NCBI GenBank assembly: GCA_023407575.1
Contig: JAEYLX010000051.1
Coordinates: 1-64,000 of the forward strand
From: Bacillota bacterium
GTDB taxonomy: Bacteria > Bacillota > Clostridia > Lachnospirales > Lachnospiraceae
Direction of reading: 5' to 3'
DNA length: 64,000 nucleotides
The position numbers and the translations under genes were made by a program. Each line of letters begins with the position of its first letter. The stretch's first letter is position 1. Positions 33,876 to 43,058 of this stretch are shown here, piece by piece. The notes under the pieces were generated by a model. The model ran no database searches, was not told the origin of the DNA, and saw only the letters and a program-made list of their open reading frames with translations.

Positions 33876-33929
33876 CTGATTATTTATACTAGATATATTA
33901 CCTTAAATATATTGAAAAAAAATAATTTT

Positions 33930-36320
33930 TTATTTCGCTACATAAACCCCACCTGATAATTTGTAGTTACTGGTGATCCAGGTCCTCCAAGCCTCAGGGT
34001 TGCTGCCTCCCTGAACAATATCTGCGTCGTATTTTAATTTTGCTTTGTAGTTATCCCTAAAATAAATCCACGTCTCACAGGTATTTTTATTGCTGTCCCA
34101 AATTTCAAAATGCAAGTGTTTTCCCGTACTATTTCCGGTACTCCCTATAACCCCTATTTTTTGTCCCTTGGAAACCTTGCTTCCCACGGATACAGTTATT
34201 GATTTATCCTGTAAATGTGCATAGAAGGAATAAAAGCCATTATCATGCTTGATGGTAATACTATTACCCCAGCCGGAATCATAGGTCACAGCTGTTACAG
34301 TGCCAGATTCTGTAGCTAAAATATCACTATCAGGGCCGCTTATATCCATGGCACCTAAAATTGTTCCTCCTCCTTTTGTCACATGTTTACCTTTTGAAGC
34401 ATTGCCATAATAATAAGACAGAACAGTAATCTGATATGCATTATTAGTTGGGAAGGTGTAGGAGGTCGACGGTGCAGGAGTCGGTGTACTAGTTTCAGTT
34501 ATTGTCCACCTCTGAAGCATATTATTTTCATCAAAATTATTAACAATTACATTCGAACCACTTCCAGTGCCAGTTGAAGTAAGAACCAGATCCGGATTTG
34601 AACTTAATCTAAGAACATAGCTTCCGTCACTATACTGATAAGGAGTGAAATTCTGTGCTGGATTATCATTATGTATATAGATGTCTACATTGCAGCCAGC
34701 CTTCAAAGCACCAGCAGTGGAATTACCGGTTCTCATAACATCCAATACTTTATCAGGTGCACATTGAGCTATGAAGCTAGTTGTTCCATCCGAATGATTC
34801 TCTGCTCTCCACTTCTGGGCATTTGTGTCATTATTTTCCCAAACCTGAACATTGGTTCCATTCTTATCTATGCCACCATTTACATCAAGGCATACATTCG
34901 TCCCTCGTAAAGCAATCTTATATACTGTATCTCTAAGGTTAACTTTTACAAGCGTTTCTTTTACAGTTACCTGTGCACTATCCGTTGCTCCATTTGTTGC
35001 TCTTGCAGTAATTGTTACTGTTCCTTTTGCTACTCCATAGATTTTTCCACTTGCATCAACAGTTGCAACTCCTGTATTACTGCTCTGCCAGGATATTTGT
35101 TTATCAGTAGCATCAGCAGGCGTAATACTTGCATTAAGAGCTACCGACGTATTCACATCTATTGTAATAATTTTCTGGTTTAAAGTAACAGCACTTACAG
35201 CAATTGATTTTGTTTTAATTGTCACCATACAGGAAGCAAAAAGCTTATTATTCCATGCTGCTGTAATTGTTACACTACCCACAGCTTTTGCTGTGACTTT
35301 ACCTGTATAATCAACATCAGCAAGAGTTGTATTACTACTGCTCCAGGTTATATTCTGATCTATGGCATTAGTCGGGTTAATCGTTGCTGATAAGCGTATG
35401 CTCTCACCTACTGTTAGCGTTGCTGTATCATAATCCATTACTATGCTGGACACTTCAACATAGTCAGAACTTACCTCTACCAAACATTCATCATATTCTC
35501 CATTTGTAAGAGAAGCTTTAATCACTGCTGATCCTTCTTTTATTGCTTTGATATTACCCTTAGAATCAACGGATACGACTTTACTATTACTGCTTTCCCA
35601 CAAAACTTTCATTTCCTCTGCTTCTATCGGAGTAATATCAGCGGTCAATTTCTTCGTATTTCCAATTATTAGATTAAGTGTTTCTTCTGATAATTCAATC
35701 CACGCTTCTTCCTTAACACCATTCGTAATTGTAACTGTACAGCCGTCTGTCAGACCGTTAACTGTTTCAACTGTAATAATCGCGGATCCCTCATTCATTG
35801 GGAATAGATTCCCCTCATCATCCACACTCACAACATCCTCATCATCAGAATACCAAGTTAATTCAGCATCAGCTTCAGAAGCTGGCATGATACTCACTTG
35901 GAGGGTATATTCGTCCTCCAAATCCAAGGTAATATCATCCTCTATTATATTGACATCGGTTGGACCGCTTTCTTTTACGGTAACTTTACACATCGCCTTC
36001 TTGCCATTACTGGTTTTAGCGGTTATGATAGTCCGCCCTGCCCCAACAGCAATCACTTTACCTGTAGAAGTGACGGTTGCTATTTCTTTGTCATTTGAAG
36101 ACCACTTTACCTTCTTGTTTGTTGTATTACTTGGTGACACAGTCGCTTTCAGCGCCTGTGTCTCTCCAACCTCCAAGGTAATTGATTTTTTACTTAAAGT
36201 AATCTTTTTAGCATTGATGGTTGTAGCTGCCAATGCCGATTGAATTGACTGCGATAGCAGGAATGACACAACAAGTATAAACACGACAAATTTCATAAAG
36301 GAACGTCTTGACCTATACAT
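33930..36320 (-). CDS. Secreted Big2 / ricin-lectin / M23 multidomain protein
   Basis: A 796-residue secreted protein. After a signal peptide (cleavage near SALA, residue 32) come five bacterial Ig-like Big2 domains (about 38-115, 125-200, 207-283, 289-370, 374-453; each with the W-x-S-s-N/D...A-x-V...G-x-V pattern). A beta-trefoil ricin-type lectin domain follows (about 460-610; QKW, QNF, QRW motifs), a Thr/Pro linker, then an M23 peptidase domain (about 650-760) with GAMDIS, FYAHLQ and HLHFEI. The first M23 His is not in the usual HxGxD spot; an upstream KHVTKGGG His may substitute. Likely a wall- or glycan-bound peptidoglycan hydrolase. GGAGG precedes the start. Confidence 0.82.
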   Translation of the reverse strand: MYRSRRSFMKFVVFILVVSFLLSQSIQSALAATTINAKKITLSKKSITLEVGETQALKATVSPSNTTNKKVKWSSNDKEIATVTSTGKVIAVGAGRTIITAKTSNGKKAMCKVTVKESGPTDVNIIEDDITLDLEDEYTLQVSIMPASEADAELTWYSDDEDVVSVDDEGNLFPMNEGSAIITVETVNGLTDGCTVTITNGVKEEAWIELSEETLNLIIGNTKKLTADITPIEAEEMKVLWESSNSKVVSVDSKGNIKAIKEGSAVIKASLTNGEYDECLVEVSSDYVEVSSIVMDYDTATLTVGESIRLSATINPTNAIDQNITWSSSNTTLADVDYTGKVTAKAVGSVTITAAWNNKLFASCMVTIKTKSIAVSAVTLNQKIITIDVNTSVALNASITPADATDKQISWQSSNTGVATVDASGKIYGVAKGTVTITARATNGATDSAQVTVKETLVKVNLRDTVYKIALRGTNVCLDVNGGIDKNGTNVQVWENNDTNAQKWRAENHSDGTTSFIAQCAPDKVLDVMRTGNSTAGALKAGCNVDIYIHNDNPAQNFTPYQYSDGSYVLRLSSNPDLVLTSTGTGSGSNVIVNNFDENNMLQRWTITETSTPTPAPSTSYTFPTNNAYQITVLSYYYGNASKGKHVTKGGGTILGAMDISGPDSDILATESGTVTAVTYDSGWGNSITIKHDNGFYSFYAHLQDKSITVSVGSKVSKGQKIGVIGSTGNSTGKHLHFEIWDSNKNTCETWIYFRDNYKAKLKYDADIVQGGSNPEAWRTWITSNYKLSGGVYVAK

Positions 36321-36386
36321 TCGATATCCTCCTTGTTTATTGGAATTTAATCATACTTTTCAAACAAGTTCACATTAATTTTTATG

Positions 36387-38405
36387 TTATTTTACTGTTA
36401 TCGTGCAGGTTGCTTTTTTGCCATTATGAGTTACCACTGTTATCTTTGCAGTTCCTTTTTTAATTGCAGTAATATTTCCTCTTGAATCAACCTTTACCAC
36501 TGATGAGTTGCTACTGGAATAAGTATACTTTGAGGAATAACTGTCTGTGGCAACGGATGCCTTTAGGCTATACTGGTCTTTTACTTTTAGGGTTAACTTC
36601 GTAGGCTTTAATATCACAGCAGAGGGGGCCTTCTTAACAGTCAATACATAGGACGCAGAAAGTCCATTATATGTAGTTGCATATATTGTTACTTTACCTG
36701 TTTTCTTAGGAGTGACTTTACCGCTGGCACTTACTGCAGCTATTGACGAGTCAGATGATTTATAAGTTACTGAAACATCCGTGCGGCTTCCGTCATCTAC
36801 AACTGCTTTCTGTGTATAGCTTTGATCCTTCGATATGACCTTTACATTATTGGTAAATATCAGTTTGTAGGGTGCCGCTCCAACAATTACGGTAATACTG
36901 CTTCTTAAGCCGCTTGTGGTTGTGGCAATAATGCTGACACTGCCAGTATTATGTGCTGTAACTTCTCCCACATTATTTACCGAAGCAATATTGCTGTCGC
37001 TGGATTTCCAGGTAATAGCATCCGTTGTGTCGATTGGACTAATGTTGTATTTCAATTGAATCGTCTGACCAACCAGAGCAGATACTTCTTTACTCTTAAA
37101 GGAAAATGATACGGCCGGATAGCTTTCCAATTCTTCAAAAACGAACTTATTATCCGCAGCGTATTGAGCCGCAACAGAGCCTGCATAGCCAGCTATTACG
37201 GCACTGTCACTTCCGGTAATCAGCTCTTCACCGATGGAAGTAACGCTGTTCGGAATCTGCACTTTGAGGAGATTGGAACAGTCACCAAAGGTCTCTCCTC
37301 CACTCCAATAATAAGAATCAATTATTTCAACACTTTTTGGCAGGATAACTTCAATTAAGCTGTCACAATCATTAAACGCTCCCTTACCAATAACATTTAA
37401 ACCATAGGACAAACTGACATTAGTCAAATTGGCACAATGCTGAAAGCTAAATGGTCCAATCTCCTTTACCGATGCAGGAATTGCGATGCTGGTCAAAGAT
37501 TCACACCCTAAAAATGCTGCTTCATCAATATATTTAATACTATTACCTAACTTCACTGTTTTTAATGCCTTATTGTCTATAAAGCACTCATTTGGTATTC
37601 GTGTTACTCCATTTCCGATTACAACCTTTTCCAGACTATTACAATACCCAAAGGTTTCACCTCCGCTCCAATAGTAAGAGTCAATAGTTACCACGCTATT
37701 AGGTATAATTATCTCTATAAGACTGCTGCAGTTGTTAAAGGCACCCTTACCGATTACATTTAAGCCCTCATTTAGTTTTACTTCTTTTAAATTATTACAA
37801 TCCTGAAAGGCAAAAGGTCTAATTTCTTTAACTGATTTCGGTATGTGAATGGATGTTAAGGAGTCACAATTATTAAAGGCAGCCTCGTCAATATACTGCA
37901 CACTCTTTCCAATAGTAACCTCACTTAGCTTCGGGCAATCTCGAAAGCACTCATTTCCTATCCCTTGTACTGAATTACCTATGGTCACCTTAGTAAGAGC
38001 ATCACAGCCTCCAAAGGTCTCACCTCCATTCCAGTAATAAGAATCTATCGTTGTAACACTATTAGGTATATTAATTATTCTTATACTGTCACAGTCATTA
38101 AATGCACCTCTTCCAATCCGATTAATTGTGTCTGGAAATTGTACATTTTCAATAATATCATTATTCTGAAATGCAAACTCACCTATTTCCGTTACCTTTT
38201 TACCAGCAATTTTAGATGGTATATTAACCGACAGTTCTCCGCCAGTATACTTGGTAATTCTTACACCAGTGTCATTGTATTCATACTGATAAAAACCGGA
38301 TACCTCATAGGCCTGTGCCTTTTGACTGGTCTGTGTAAAAAGTATTGCTGACCATAGCAGAGCAAATACCATGAATGATACTACTTTTTTAGTCAAATGC
38401 TTCAT
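36387..38405 (-). CDS. Secreted BspA-type LRR protein with Big2 domains
   Basis: A 672-residue secreted protein: signal peptide (ends near KAQA, 33), a long array of BspA/TpLRR-type leucine-rich repeats (about 45-415; repeated xIPxSVxxIxxxAFxxCxxLxx units), then three Big2 domains (about 435-508, 512-590, 597-672). The repeats are internally duplicated around DSYYW-GGETFG blocks. No sortase signal. Such proteins usually mediate attachment. Located 67 bp upstream of the Big2/ricin/M23 gene on the same strand; the two may form one unit. GGAG precedes the ATG. Confidence 0.82.
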   Translation of the reverse strand: MKHLTKKVVSFMVFALLWSAILFTQTSQKAQAYEVSGFYQYEYNDTGVRITKYTGGELSVNIPSKIAGKKVTEIGEFAFQNNDIIENVQFPDTINRIGRGAFNDCDSIRIINIPNSVTTIDSYYWNGGETFGGCDALTKVTIGNSVQGIGNECFRDCPKLSEVTIGKSVQYIDEAAFNNCDSLTSIHIPKSVKEIRPFAFQDCNNLKEVKLNEGLNVIGKGAFNNCSSLIEIIIPNSVVTIDSYYWSGGETFGYCNSLEKVVIGNGVTRIPNECFIDNKALKTVKLGNSIKYIDEAAFLGCESLTSIAIPASVKEIGPFSFQHCANLTNVSLSYGLNVIGKGAFNDCDSLIEVILPKSVEIIDSYYWSGGETFGDCSNLLKVQIPNSVTSIGEELITGSDSAVIAGYAGSVAAQYAADNKFVFEELESYPAVSFSFKSKEVSALVGQTIQLKYNISPIDTTDAITWKSSDSNIASVNNVGEVTAHNTGSVSIIATTTSGLRSSITVIVGAAPYKLIFTNNVKVISKDQSYTQKAVVDDGSRTDVSVTYKSSDSSIAAVSASGKVTPKKTGKVTIYATTYNGLSASYVLTVKKAPSAVILKPTKLTLKVKDQYSLKASVATDSYSSKYTYSSSNSSVVKVDSRGNITAIKKGTAKITVVTHNGKKATCTITVK

Positions 38406-38672
38406 AATCCCACTCCTTTTTATTATTAAGAATTCTATAATATTACCCCTTAGTTAATTTTTGGTAATAGTTAACTTCATGATATTAAATGAGATATTTT
38501 GTTTCAATATGTGACAAGATTTGTGACAGAATTTTTATTTAGTTTTTTATATATTTGAACCTTATAATAGCAAACTACTTCAGCCATTATTTTACTTAAT
38601 TCGCTATTTATTGTTGAAATAATTAGTGACTTCTTATATGATAAAAGAAATATAGGGAATGGGAGGAAATAT

Positions 38673-40166
38673 ATGAGCAATTTTTCTCAGACATTAAAGA
38701 ATTTCGTAAGTAACCAGGGGATTACGATTCAGGCCTTATCAAAGATAAGCGGTGTTGACCGCAGCTTCATTCAGCATATCCTTTCAGGAAAGCGTATACC
38801 TGCTGATATCACTGTGTTAGAAAAAATTATGAAGGCTCTTATGTTGACTCCGAGCCAGGAACAGAAGCTACGACATTCGTATTATGTAGATCGCCTAGGT
38901 GAAGATAATTATAACAGGCACCTATCGGTGAAAGATATGATAGAAAATATTGATACTATAAAAGACTCCAATTCTTTTACTGTTAATGTTAATTATAAAC
39001 ATGACTTTAGCGATTTTCAGCCAGTTAATGTTCTTCATGGAATAAATGATATAAATTATATGTTAAAGGCTATTATAGAAGCTGAATCCACAAAAAAGAA
39101 TGGTTATGCCAAACTACTTATCCAACCAGAGCATTCGTTTTTACTGGAATTACTTTTAACAATCGGTAAAAACAGTTCTCTTCATATGGAACATATTTTT
39201 TGCCTGAATAAAGAAGTTTCAGTTAATAGTGACAATTATCAAAACTTAAAATATGTTAAAAATGTTATGCCTCTGTTGCTTTCCGAAGCAGACTATAATG
39301 TGTTTATCTACTATGATGACTTAGATGTAAAATTCAATAATACCTCCCTATTTCCTTATTTTATTATAACTTCCGATAAGGTAATCGCAATATCCCCTAA
39401 TTTAAATTATGCTTTGTTCTATATGACCGCAGATGTTCACCAACTTTATAAAACCTTATATAATGATATTTATCATCTATCCATACCCCTCGTAGAAAAA
39501 GTCCAAGATCCATTAGATTACTTTAATAAATACTACCAATTAGAACTAAATAAGCAAGAATCTAAAAACCCTAACCTTGCTACTTATTCTTTTTTGGCTC
39601 AACCTTGCTTTATGTACTTTACAAACCGTGAACAATTGAGTAAATATATCTATGATTTTCCGCAGAAAGATATGGTCGTCTCTCTTATGGCAAAACGCTC
39701 CGAATCTTATTATCAATTGCTGTTAAATGGACATATGTTTACCTCCTATTTTAATGAGGAGGGGCTGGATTCCTTCTGGTCCACGGGACGTATCTCTGAA
39801 GCTCCAGACTCATTTTATAGCCCAATTACTAAAGAAGATTGTATGAAGCTATTAGAGGATTTATACAAAAACATCTTGGAAACTCCCTATCAAGCAATTG
39901 CAGTAGATCCAGATAAACTTAAGATTTCTCCTTATTTATCTATAACGGCTTTTAATGAATCTATGATATTTTTTATGTATATTCATCCCGTTAAAGGCCC
40001 GTTTAATTTAATAATTCAGGAACAGAGTATTGCATACTCTTTTCATAGTTTTCTCGAATATTTAAAAGATAGCCAGCTTGCTTTCTCTAAAGATAAGACC
40101 TTGGATTTATTAAAAAGAAAAATACAGCAGTATAAATTAGAGCTCTATAATTCCAATTCACTTTAA
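38673..40166 (+). CDS. Large HTH regulator, unknown sensor domain
   Basis: A 497-residue protein. Residues 1-70 form a Cro/C1-like helix-turn-helix (NQGITIQALSKISGVDRSFIQHILSGKR). The remaining 420 residues are of no family I recognise; they include a block LLIQPEHSFLLELLLTIGKNSSLHMEHIFCLN and resemble a ligand-sensing domain with mixed alpha/beta pattern. It sits divergently from the LRR/Big2 gene and between cell-surface genes, suggesting local control, which I infer only. GGGAGG precedes the ATG. Confidence 0.65.
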   Translation: MSNFSQTLKNFVSNQGITIQALSKISGVDRSFIQHILSGKRIPADITVLEKIMKALMLTPSQEQKLRHSYYVDRLGEDNYNRHLSVKDMIENIDTIKDSNSFTVNVNYKHDFSDFQPVNVLHGINDINYMLKAIIEAESTKKNGYAKLLIQPEHSFLLELLLTIGKNSSLHMEHIFCLNKEVSVNSDNYQNLKYVKNVMPLLLSEADYNVFIYYDDLDVKFNNTSLFPYFIITSDKVIAISPNLNYALFYMTADVHQLYKTLYNDIYHLSIPLVEKVQDPLDYFNKYYQLELNKQESKNPNLATYSFLAQPCFMYFTNREQLSKYIYDFPQKDMVVSLMAKRSESYYQLLLNGHMFTSYFNEEGLDSFWSTGRISEAPDSFYSPITKEDCMKLLEDLYKNILETPYQAIAVDPDKLKISPYLSITAFNESMIFFMYIHPVKGPFNLIIQEQSIAYSFHSFLEYLKDSQLAFSKDKTLDLLKRKIQQYKLELYNSNSL

Positions 40167-40230
40167 TTACTGTTTCTAAAACTAATTAATTTTTTATTCA
40201 GCCTTTATAGCTAATTTAAGAATACATACA

Positions 40231-40277
40231 ACAGGAAGAAGAGCATCCGTTCAATGAACCAATGCTCTTCTTCCTGT
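40231..40277. terminator. 16-bp perfect hairpin terminator
   Basis: ACAGGAAGAAGAGCAT/ATGCTCTTCTTCCTGT, with an inner GTTCA/TGAAC pair in the loop. It lies between converging genes; no long T-run. Shares the AGAGCAT core with the hairpin after M23 paralogue A. Confidence 0.65.
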
Positions 40278-40341
40278 TATACAATCGGTTTATCATTGTC
40301 ACAACAATTTCACTTGCTCAATTCGCCTTAAATTCTTTACC

Positions 40342-41415
40342 CTATTTTGTATGAACAATTAGATTATTATCTGTTATTAACCCCATGGGATTTCCACACA
40401 CATCCTCAATATTAGTAAAGGTACATGGCAGCCCGCGGCCTGTCGTAAAATCCGGTCCATCCATTAGCTGAAAATGCAAATGTGGGCAGTTTGACATTCC
40501 CGTATGTCCAACCTTACCAATTGCTTGCCCTTGCTTTACCTTATCACCCGTATTTACAGCTACACTCCCCATAATCATATGACCATAAAAGGAATATTCT
40601 CCGTTTGCATGTTTTAAAGACACATAGTTTCCACATTGAGCAGGTAAGTAGCCATACTTCTCAAAATAAGGTTTTCTTTCTTCCCAGTCCCAAGATGTAG
40701 TTACAGGAAAGGTATTATAACAATCCATTACTTCTCCATCAGCGATAGCAAGGATATCTTTCCCGAATATTATATGGTCTTCTTGCTGCATGTTTTCTAT
40801 AAAAAATAATTTCTGCTCTTCATTGTATTGTGCCATATCCACAGCAAATTCCATTGAATAATGTTGTCTGTGATCTAAAAGGCTATTATAATTACCGCAG
40901 GTGGAAAAACCTCCTTTTAATGGAAAAATATAATCGTTTTTGTTTTTATATTGTATTAATGAAATTGCAAGTTCTTCCTTGTAATTCTGCCCCTCCATGT
41001 TATAACTTACGGTGATGATCATTTTATCAATTACATCCTGATTAACTATAACAAAATATTCATTAAAGATACCTGTTTCCTGATTAGCCTTTAATGTTGT
41101 GGAGCTACTATATTCTTGCGGATTAAAAAAACCTTCGTCTCCAAGAAATAGCTTTGGTCCAAACCCTTCCCCTAACCAGGTATACTCCTCTGCTAATTTC
41201 TTAATCGTTAGCTCAAGTGCTTTGCCCCGATAGGAGATTTGCTTTACAAAATGATTGGAAGCATATAATTCAAAATTAATTTCACTTAATCTAATTTCCT
41301 TATCTTTGTTGTTCTTGATACACAGTCCATGAAGAAGGAAATTGGATTCTGTTTTTCCTTGTTCTGAATTAGTCATACAAATAATAAAATCTTTTGGTAC
41401 TGTTTTTAATTGCAT
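40342..41415 (-). CDS. M23 metallopeptidase without signal peptide (paralogue B)
   Basis: A 357-residue paralogue of the 24361-25422 product with the same two-domain plan: a beta-rich N-domain of about 165 residues, then an M23 domain with DHRQHYSMEFAVDMA, YGHMIMGS and CPHLHFQL ligand motifs, and C-terminal LPCTFTNI. It too lacks signal peptide, lipobox and membrane helix. Export or a cytoplasmic function is unexplained. GAGGG 8 nt before the ATG. Confidence 0.8.
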   Translation of the reverse strand: MQLKTVPKDFIICMTNSEQGKTESNFLLHGLCIKNNKDKEIRLSEINFELYASNHFVKQISYRGKALELTIKKLAEEYTWLGEGFGPKLFLGDEGFFNPQEYSSSTTLKANQETGIFNEYFVIVNQDVIDKMIITVSYNMEGQNYKEELAISLIQYKNKNDYIFPLKGGFSTCGNYNSLLDHRQHYSMEFAVDMAQYNEEQKLFFIENMQQEDHIIFGKDILAIADGEVMDCYNTFPVTTSWDWEERKPYFEKYGYLPAQCGNYVSLKHANGEYSFYGHMIMGSVAVNTGDKVKQGQAIGKVGHTGMSNCPHLHFQLMDGPDFTTGRGLPCTFTNIEDVCGNPMGLITDNNLIVHTK

Positions 41416-41594
41416 AATATTTACCCTCTTAAATTATTAATCAATCTAAAAATTCAATTATTTTACCACTGGTATCACCTCTCCTGTCTTGATAAGTAAA
41501 TGATACCGCTTAGCATAGGGTAACGCCAACCTCATACACTTTTGTGAAATAAGGCTGAGATATATTTTGCATTACTAGATTACAGGTGCGTACA

Positions 41595-42434
41595 TCACTG
41601 TTTAACTGCAAAAGATTTAATCATATAATCTGTAATGGCTGCCAATTCCATTTTGTCATAATCCTCTGCTTTAAATGTTATTAAATATTCTCCTATAAAA
41701 AAGTCATAAATAGTTTGTTCAACTACCGCTCCACTTGCCTTTACGCTATATTGTGTTCTTAAAACAGTATTGAAAGAGGTCACATAATCGGTTTGTTCCA
41801 GATCCTTAATTTCAAATTTTGTATCTCCAAATACTTCTTTCCACTGTGGTGTAAGTATGCCTTTTGTATAGCTACCTTTGAAGGCTTCTTTAAAACTCTG
41901 ATAGTCAGATGGTGCCCCATCTTGTTTTCTTATATCAATTCTTATAATAGAATTTAAATCTAAATTACTTGACGGTGTTATCTCCGTATATGTATACCCA
42001 TTACCTAGATCTTGATTATCTACTTCCCACTCAGCTGGTATTATAAAATTAATGTCTCCAATCTGTGTTTCTTCTGCTTTAAAAGGTGCCTCAGCTAAAT
42101 ATGGATTAGCTTTTTGGACAGTTACCTTACAGGTGAGTTTCTTATCTCCTATCTTTGCAGTAATCGCTGCACTTCCTTCTGCTATTGCAATAACCTTACC
42201 TTTACTTGACACAGTTGCAACGGCCTTCTTACTAGAACTCCAGGTTACTTTTTTAGTGGTTCCTGTAATTTTTAAGCTTTTAGTCTGTCCGACTTTTAAA
42301 TCTAGCTTCGTATAGCTAATCTTCAATGTTGCAGCCTGTGCAACCACGGTACTACTGAATACTGAATTCCCCATTGTTGTCACAATAAATGCAATAAGTA
42401 ATACTGTTAAAATACGTTGTTTTATTCTTTTCAT
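41595..42434 (-). CDS. Secreted single-Big2 protein
   Basis: A 279-residue protein with a signal peptide (ends near AQAA, 35), one Big2 domain (about 37-108; WSSSKKAVATVSSKGKV) and a C-terminal domain of about 160 residues (GDINFIIPAEWEVDNQ...IYDFFIGEYLITFKAEDYDKMELAAITDYMIKSF) resembling PsbP/DUF1795-like lipoprotein folds, a weak comparison. Role unknown, surface or secreted. GGGAGG precedes the ATG. Confidence 0.7.
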   Translation of the reverse strand: MKRIKQRILTVLLIAFIVTTMGNSVFSSTVVAQAATLKISYTKLDLKVGQTKSLKITGTTKKVTWSSSKKAVATVSSKGKVIAIAEGSAAITAKIGDKKLTCKVTVQKANPYLAEAPFKAEETQIGDINFIIPAEWEVDNQDLGNGYTYTEITPSSNLDLNSIIRIDIRKQDGAPSDYQSFKEAFKGSYTKGILTPQWKEVFGDTKFEIKDLEQTDYVTSFNTVLRTQYSVKASGAVVEQTIYDFFIGEYLITFKAEDYDKMELAAITDYMIKSFAVKQ

Positions 42435-42621
42435 AGGCCCTCCCTTGTAATATATTGGGATTATTATATATTACAGCTTTGCTTGTTTCAACTTATTTAA
42501 TAACTTATCTAAAATCTAACCATCTTTTATTATTATTTAACTATGGAATATCAATACCACACCTTATTTTGAATATTAAGCTAGGATTAATCTCCCGATA
42601 GCATCACATTATAATCATTAC

Positions 42622-42675
42622 TTGACATTTTGGTCTACTTCGAATAGACTAAATTCAAGTCGATAGTCAGTAGAC
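42622..42675 (+). promoter_or_regulatory. blaI-type promoter with two tandem operators
   Basis: -35 TTGACA (42622-42627), 17-bp spacer, -10 TAGACT (42645-42650). Operator 1 GTCTA-N7-TAGAC (42633-42649) overlaps spacer and -10. Operator 2 GTCGA-N7-TAGAC (42659-42675) has the same half-site spacing with one mismatch, centre-to-centre 26 bp. This fits autoregulation by a BlaI/MecI dimer pair. Confidence 0.75.
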
Positions 42676-42693
42676 CAAACTGGAGGTAGTTTT

Positions 42694-43053
42694 ATGAAAG
42701 AAATTCAATTAGGTGCAGTAGAAGCACGATTTGCAGATATTATCTGGCAGAATGAGCCACTGCCTTCTGGAGAACTCGTTAAATTGTGTGCCAATGAGTT
42801 AGTTTGGAAGAAGTCAACAACCTATACCATCCTTAAAAAGCTCTGTGAGCGAGGTCTGTTCCAGAATCAAGAGGGTATTGTTACTTCTCTTATCACCAAG
42901 CAGGAGTTCTATGCGTTGCAGGGTGAACGATTTGTAAATGAAGGTTTTGATGGGTCGCTTCCCGCATTTTTGGCAGCCTTCACTGCCAGGAAGAAGCTTT
43001 CTGACGCTGAAATAGATGAGCTCCAGCAGTTAATTAATCAAAATAGGAGGTAA
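42694..43053 (+). CDS. BlaI/MecI/CopY family transcriptional repressor
   Basis: A 119-residue winged-helix repressor (VEARFADIIWQNEPLPSGELVKLCANELVWKKSTTYTILKKLCERGLFQN), with the C-terminal helical dimerisation part. Family members are released by proteolysis when a partner M56 membrane protease senses a signal. GGAGG precedes the ATG; operators are at 42633-42675. The stop overlaps the ribosome-binding stretch of the M56 gene. Confidence 0.85.
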   Translation: MKEIQLGAVEARFADIIWQNEPLPSGELVKLCANELVWKKSTTYTILKKLCERGLFQNQEGIVTSLITKQEFYALQGERFVNEGFDGSLPAFLAAFTARKKLSDAEIDELQQLINQNRR

Positions 43054-43058
43054 TGAAG

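Noticed and set aside
35548..36243. Plus-strand 231-codon frame
   Set aside because: Antisense shadow of repeated Big2 domains.
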